A stretch of 64,000 nt of DNA from Opisthorchis felineus (lineage: Eukaryota > Platyhelminthes > Trematoda > Opisthorchiida > Opisthorchiidae). Positions 59,463-64,000 of this stretch are shown piece after piece. Every line of letters begins with the position of its first letter. Position 1 is the first letter of the stretch. The translations under genes and the position numbers were made by a program. The DNA lies in contig SJOL01006420.1 of NCBI GenBank assembly GCA_004794785.1, positions 130,435 through 194,434 of the forward strand, read 5' to 3'. A model generated the notes under the pieces. That model worked only from the letters and a program-made list of their open reading frames with translations, made no database searches and was not told where the DNA came from.

Positions 59463-60374
59463 TTACCTTTGTGGGACGAAGTTTTTCTCCGGTGGGTGGA
59501 AATTTCGAAACCTGCTACTTGTGGATCTTTCAGTACCGCCTTTTGGACGACTGTTGTTCAAGGATTTGGGGTAAACATGCGTCTGTTTGGTTTCTTGGGC
59601 ATTTTGGCGCGGTTTGATCGATAAGGTGTCTCTGTGAGACCCTGAGCGTTGGGTGGCAGCACCGAGAAGTAGTTCTTTTGGTGGCGCTCCCATGAGACTC
59701 GTTTTTGCAGAGGACTGCACCTTGAAATTATCCAGCAGTTTTCTAATTTTTTGTGGCTTGTTTGGCTGCAGTCGCCTTTCTTGTGTGTTTGTGTGGACTC
59801 CCGAGCCGCTCGCGATCAGCGTGGCCAACTGGGAGTACGAAGGATGTTCCGGTTCACTGCGGTCAGGTTTGTGGCTTTGGCTGTCGGGGTCCTGGGCGAC
59901 GACCGGGTTCACATTCAGAGAGGCCACTTTTGGCGGAGCGGAGCTGGAGATTGGCAGTTTCACATTCTCAGCGGTTGTAGGGTTCTTGCAGCATTCTCCG
60001 ATGTCGAGGTCAACGCATGTGGTTGATTTGTCTGTAGGCTTCGCTGCTTGTCTCCGCAAGTCTGACCCAGTCCAGCTCAAAAGTTGTAACTTGGATGTGA
60101 TTTTCACCGCTACACCTTTATCGTCTGTTACGGAAATACGCGATGATAGCCCTACGTACTTTGGGCGCTGCGTCCACTTGAGGCTTGCCCCCTCCCGAGC
60201 ATCGCTGCCTCTGACAGTCAGGGGATCTGTGGTGGTTGAGAAGAAACTGCAGTCCGTAGTCGCAGCCGGCTGCGTCGGAGTGCTCTGATGAGCACAAAGG
60301 GCTATAACTACTATCGGTTTGGCCATAAGCTTGGGATCGGCTGAACTGGCGCTAAGCGGAAGCCTGTTTTGCAC
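59463..60374 (-). pseudogene. ORF1-like protein of the right CR1 copy
   Basis: An open frame of 303 codons upstream of the endonuclease, on the element's strand. The product is polar, rich in Ser, Thr, Lys and Pro, without membrane segments. ORF1 proteins of CR1 elements bind nucleic acid and are poorly conserved. I see no zinc knuckle; a CVDLDIGECC cluster near residue 120-128 is the only Cys-rich spot. The frame ends in a stop just before the endonuclease part. It is uninterrupted although the rest of the element is dead. The true start may be further upstream. The plus-strand 211-codon frame opposite it is a shadow. Confidence 0.55.
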
Positions 60375-63300
60375 CTCTCCCCTAGGACTGTTGTGGCTCG
60401 GCTTTCGCGCCTCCAGAGGGCGATCCTAGGTAGGGCCATCGTTCCCGAAAATTCTGGGGAGCAACTTGGAGCTATTCATCTGGTGTCCCTACTGGAAGGG
60501 CGCAATGATTCGGAGGCAAAACCATTATCATCACACATGGCAATACTTACGTAGCGCAGAGTCTATATGTGCATCGGGCTTGAGATATTGTCAGGGCCTC
60601 CAAACCTCGATCGGATGATTATTGCTGTACTCAAATGTTGTTTTTGGCCCAGAATTCTGATCACCAGCAAGCGGTAGCCGACATGAGAATTCGAAAGTAA
60701 TAATCGTTCAGCTGTGATATCCTCTCCTTACTGAGATATCTTGCGGCCCAATGGAACCGCAATGGCTGAGATGCCAGAGCCTATATGGGAGCACTCGGGA
60801 TACCGATATAATAATAATGTTTGTTCTCAACTGGTTGGTGGCATACCGTCAAGCATGACCTTAATGGTGCATTCAAAATAAAGACGCGACTGACTTCAGT
60901 TATAGATACCTAGGAATGCGCGGAACCTGGGCGGTCACATAAAGAATGAGCACCATCCGACACAGATGAAGTCACGCCTAAGCTGGTACAAACTAAACGC
61001 AGTTGATATGGGGAATAGGGAACATAGTTAATAGGATGTTCCTAGGCCGTAGGGAACATACGAAACTGAAGCAAGATTAGACACTTACACTTCAAAGACG
61101 CCGGGCAACAACACAACAGAGGGAAGGTAAAACTAAGGGATCCTGCCTAGCACGTAATAAGAAAATAAATGGTGGAAAATTAGAAACCGGAATAACATAT
61201 CCCGAGACGCAAGAGCACTTCAGTGATCTGGCTGGCCAATCTGAAGTAAAACTGAAGACAATTGCTGATGCTTCGTGATACCGGACAGTTTATTTATTAG
61301 CCGGGGTCACGAAAAGCTTAGCTGAATATGATGAGTTTGAGAAATCCGCAATACTGAAAAATGGTAGCTTTCAGCCCGGAGTCATGGTACACAGTGAAAC
61401 TAAACAGACACACTGGTGCCGCTGTTGTAGTGGAGTCAGATGTAATAGTTCCTTGGAGGGGTAGGGCAGCGCTAACGCATAGGACGAAATGTATACTGTA
61501 AAGAAAATAAGTGTGAGAAGAACTGACTGAAAGCGTACCGAGATTGTTAAATCCGGATGGAGAGTCGATTGGACTGGAACGAACTCGCTCCAGATGCGGT
61601 TTTGGCCAGGTTGTTTGGGCGGGTTGTTTGTAGTTCAGGCTAGGGTTCCGCGAGGACGATAGTGAGCAATCCAGAATATAGACAGAATAGTTGTCGATTT
61701 TCCAGCAGACTGGATGTGGGCATGTCTTTTCATCGCCATGGTAAAAGGCAAAGAACAATGGTTTTCTGAAAAGCTGTTACGAAGAGTGTTGTCTTCCCCC
61801 AATCCAATGATTGCCAAAGGATACTGGAGTTCCTTGGCCTTCTTCCAAGGAAAACTCCGTCGTTGATGAGGGATATTACGTAACCACCTTTTGCCAAGGC
61901 TTCATCTTCAAATGCTGTATACTTGGCCGATTGGCACACAGTGGGAGCTATTCCGGGTTGGTGCGGACATCAGTTTCTCTCACTTTGGGTAGTTATTGCA
62001 TGGAACAAACTTCTTTCCGAAACTTCCTTCGTTAACAATGTCCCTACGACCAAACTCAAATATCTTCTTTTTTTGAGTCCTTGCTTTGGCAAGTTTACTG
62101 TTCAATGGTTAACGCATATGGAGTTGCGCAAAGCCTTACTATCATTTTTGTCTTTCAAAAGAACCAAAGCCAATGAACGGCAAGCACGACCTTCTTGGGA
62201 GAACTAAGAAGACCTCCCGATTTTGCGTACCAGTTCGTGGCCGTGATTACTCTCTGGGGAAGACCATGAACTCCTTTCCGGACCCAAGGGTCTCAGCTGT
62301 GTTTCAGATGAACTAAGGATTTTATTACTCTGAATGTATGTTGTGTTGTAAATCTTCACAAATGCAACACTTGACGTTCTTCCCATAAACTTACCGCACA
62401 AATTAGCTCTCATTCAACATGGGTGTCTACTAACTCAATGGAGAAGAGAGCTGAGAAGAAAAGAGGCCCAGTAAGTTGGATTTTGTGATCGAGATTTCCA
62501 AATGATGTTCAAAAGCTGGAGATCCTGAAGCCACTGGGCAAGAGCAACTGTCGCTCAGTACGAAATGCAAGTCACTCTTTTTGCCACTCATACTGACCCC
62601 TTGGGCTGCTCACTGGGTGAACTGTGTACTCGCAAAGAAAAAGCACACTTACACTGGTTTATTCAGTGCCTCTTGTATTATGTTAGCTCTATTTCGAAAA
62701 GCTTAAGCTGGCCTTGGTTGCTAGACCACCCAGCAAAATGCTACTCCTTTCTAGGCTCATCAAACGAAACGTCGTGGTGGGAAGCTTCAGCTGCTAGAGC
62801 CAAAGGGGGCTACAAACGTCACTAAGCAGTTGATTGTTCAGGGGCAATGTCTGCTGCCCATACGCTCAACATCTGTCACGGACGACCTGCCATCGTTGGT
62901 CAAGGATAGTGGGTCCCAATCCAGATCGCGGTTTTGGGACAAAAAATTAATTCTTGTGGGCTTTGTGACATGTGCACTAGTCGCACTGACCATTGGTTTC
63001 CTAGGGATTGACTATCGTATCACATGGACGGCCCTCGTGAGGGACACCTATCCGACTAACGCTGCAATCTTGATGTGGTGGTCAAGCTACACTCTAGGCT
63101 GGACGAACTAAACGAAAGGCTTTAATTTTGACAGACGGTAAATTTATTCACTTCTAGCTTCACTGCTGATTAGATTCCAGCCTGTCCGTTGCTTGCGCGT
63201 TTTAGCTCGATCTAGTATTCCTAGAGGTCTAACACTCAGTAGACATCAGCCACAACTTAGAATGCAATAAGTATCAGCACTTGAAGATGACATCGTGTAA

Positions 63301-64000
63301 GCACGTTTCTACTGGTTTGCCGCCAGTGAAGTGCTGTAGTACCGCAGTCAGTCCGCTATCAGCCAGACACCTCAGTGATATTTTGGTAAGCTGACTAATA
63401 TCTTGTGTTCATCGCGGGACGCCATTTTGCTCACCGAACAGCACGCACCAAGGAAGCCATTTATTTTCTGCCAGGATACGTGTAAAGGTCAAAATTCAAA
63501 TTTTCATCTCGTCCACGTTGTACAGTTGATTTTTGCAGTCGTGATGAATGGGTGCTTGATAGTCAAGCTGTCCCCTAATACCGACGTACGTTTCATCTCG
63601 CCAGATGATTGAACATCGTGGACTCATACCCACCTGTTGATGGTGCACGTCAGCTAGGGTCCCATTGATGTATTGTGGGAGCAACGACAGCACCGTTACG
63701 CAATTTGAACTAAGAGTTGCGGGCTCCTCCTTGATGTTGTGTAGAGTTCAAGGATTAACACCATACTTATCAGCTCACCGCGTGCATCGCCAGCCTCAGC
63801 CCAACTGGTTACGGAAAGATTGCTACATTTCGCCACTCTCAATGGAGGACTCTGCAGCCGTGGTGTTTTGTATCCTCCTTTTGCTTCCATTACGACATTA
63901 CGTATTTCGTCAATTGCATAAGTGTTTTTTGTTTGAATACCAAAAACTACAAAAACGCGCATCTGTACAATTTGCATACAATACAAGCGTGGTCACGTGC
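60375..64000. other. Unassigned stretch, no gene recognised
   Basis: AATAATCGTTCAGCTGTGAT at about 60695-60714 is the reverse of a SINE A-type 3' end, but the body does not follow. Plus frames 62565-62825 and 62830-63111 (the latter with one membrane segment, LVGFVTCALVALTIGFLGID) are open but carry no motif I know. Minus frame 63696-63986 (EAKGGYKTPRLQSPP and AEAGDARGEL) reads like a decayed repeat-encoded protein. Confidence 0.35.

Larger units (their letters stand above)
56340..60374 (-). mobile_element. CR1-like LINE, right copy (dead, with ORF1)
   Basis: More complete than the left copy. From its 5' side: an ORF1-like frame (59463-60374), a short frame 59212-59436 leading into LSTNCLRLFK, endonuclease text IIALNETWLTPDASD and GRAGGVTLYM, then the inverted-repeat arm with RSNHCV, the RT with [10 protein letters not shown], and a C-terminal frame 56539-57009 (IEYAN-type text [56 protein letters not shown]), a typical CR1 end. 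The same TAA stops and frameshift as in the left copy are present. The 3' UTR ends near 56340. Confidence 0.85.

Noticed and set aside
59653..60288. 211-codon plus-strand frame
   Set aside because: It lies exactly opposite the CR1 ORF1-like frame on the minus strand and shows no domain, so it is a shadow.
62755..62800. Hammerhead suggested by CGAAACGTCGTGGTGGG
   Set aside because: GAAAC and GTC are there, but no CTGATGA core or stem II precedes them.
61700..63990. Shared AKGGY-type peptide text in three frames (61.9, 62.8 and 63.9 kb)
   Set aside because: Similarity is limited to about 15 bases and the strands differ; treated as chance.

Overview
The window looks like a flatworm, specifically trematode (fluke), nuclear genome. 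Coding density is very low, the retroelement mix is typical of flukes (RTE-like, CR1-like and Penelope-like elements, with tRNA-derived SINEs), hammerhead ribozyme motifs are present, and the clearest gene is a universal stress protein, a family that is expanded in flukes. The SINE and LINE text resembles what I remember from opisthorchiid liver flukes, but that is memory, not a search. One 5-base N gap lies in a TA repeat at about 18.54 kb.

Layout. 0-12 kb: mostly unassignable sequence with two worn hammerhead remnants (start and 3.1 kb) and one possible terminal exon on the minus strand (6.85-7.08 kb). 12-14 kb: a cluster of SINE B fragments in head-to-head pairs, then one good SINE A. 15-16 kb: a dead RTE reverse transcriptase with a YADD motif. 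19.2-20.8 kb: a dead Penelope-like element, followed by a minus-strand RTE piece. 25.07-25.68 kb: two RTE 3' ends facing away from each other. 26.3 and 36.4 kb: two copies of an unnamed repeat (C) whose end motif occurs twice. 31.4-31.95 kb: a complete single-exon universal stress protein gene (minus). 33.2-35.3 kb: an internally deleted RTE ending in 53 uninterrupted ATG units. 38.3-39.25 kb: protein-like open segments of unknown identity. 41-46 kb: SINE B, three hammerhead motifs (two in tandem, 239 bp apart, minus; one well-preserved copy at 45.5 kb, plus), a 245-codon multi-pass membrane protein gene (minus, 44.05-44.79 kb), and a second Penelope-like fragment. 47.3 and 55.8 kb: two related LTR-like segments. 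49.9-50.26 kb: a possible exon like the C-terminal end of an SLC6 transporter (minus).

52.3-60.4 kb holds two CR1-like elements in opposite orientation. Their central 2,078 bp are almost identical inverted repeats that share the same stop codons and frameshift, while the sequence just outside both arms is much more diverged. This points to copying (gene conversion or inverted duplication) after the elements had died, or to an assembly fold-back.

How the parts relate: the RTE 3' ends and SINE A end in the same short CAGCTGA core followed by trinucleotide repeats, consistent with the RTE machinery having moved SINE A. The hammerhead repeats belong with Penelope-like or Sm-alpha-like retroelements, in which self-cleaving RNA is known. 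The host genes (USP, membrane protein, possible transporter exon) show no operon-like link; they are isolated in repeat-rich, intron- or intergenic-type DNA.
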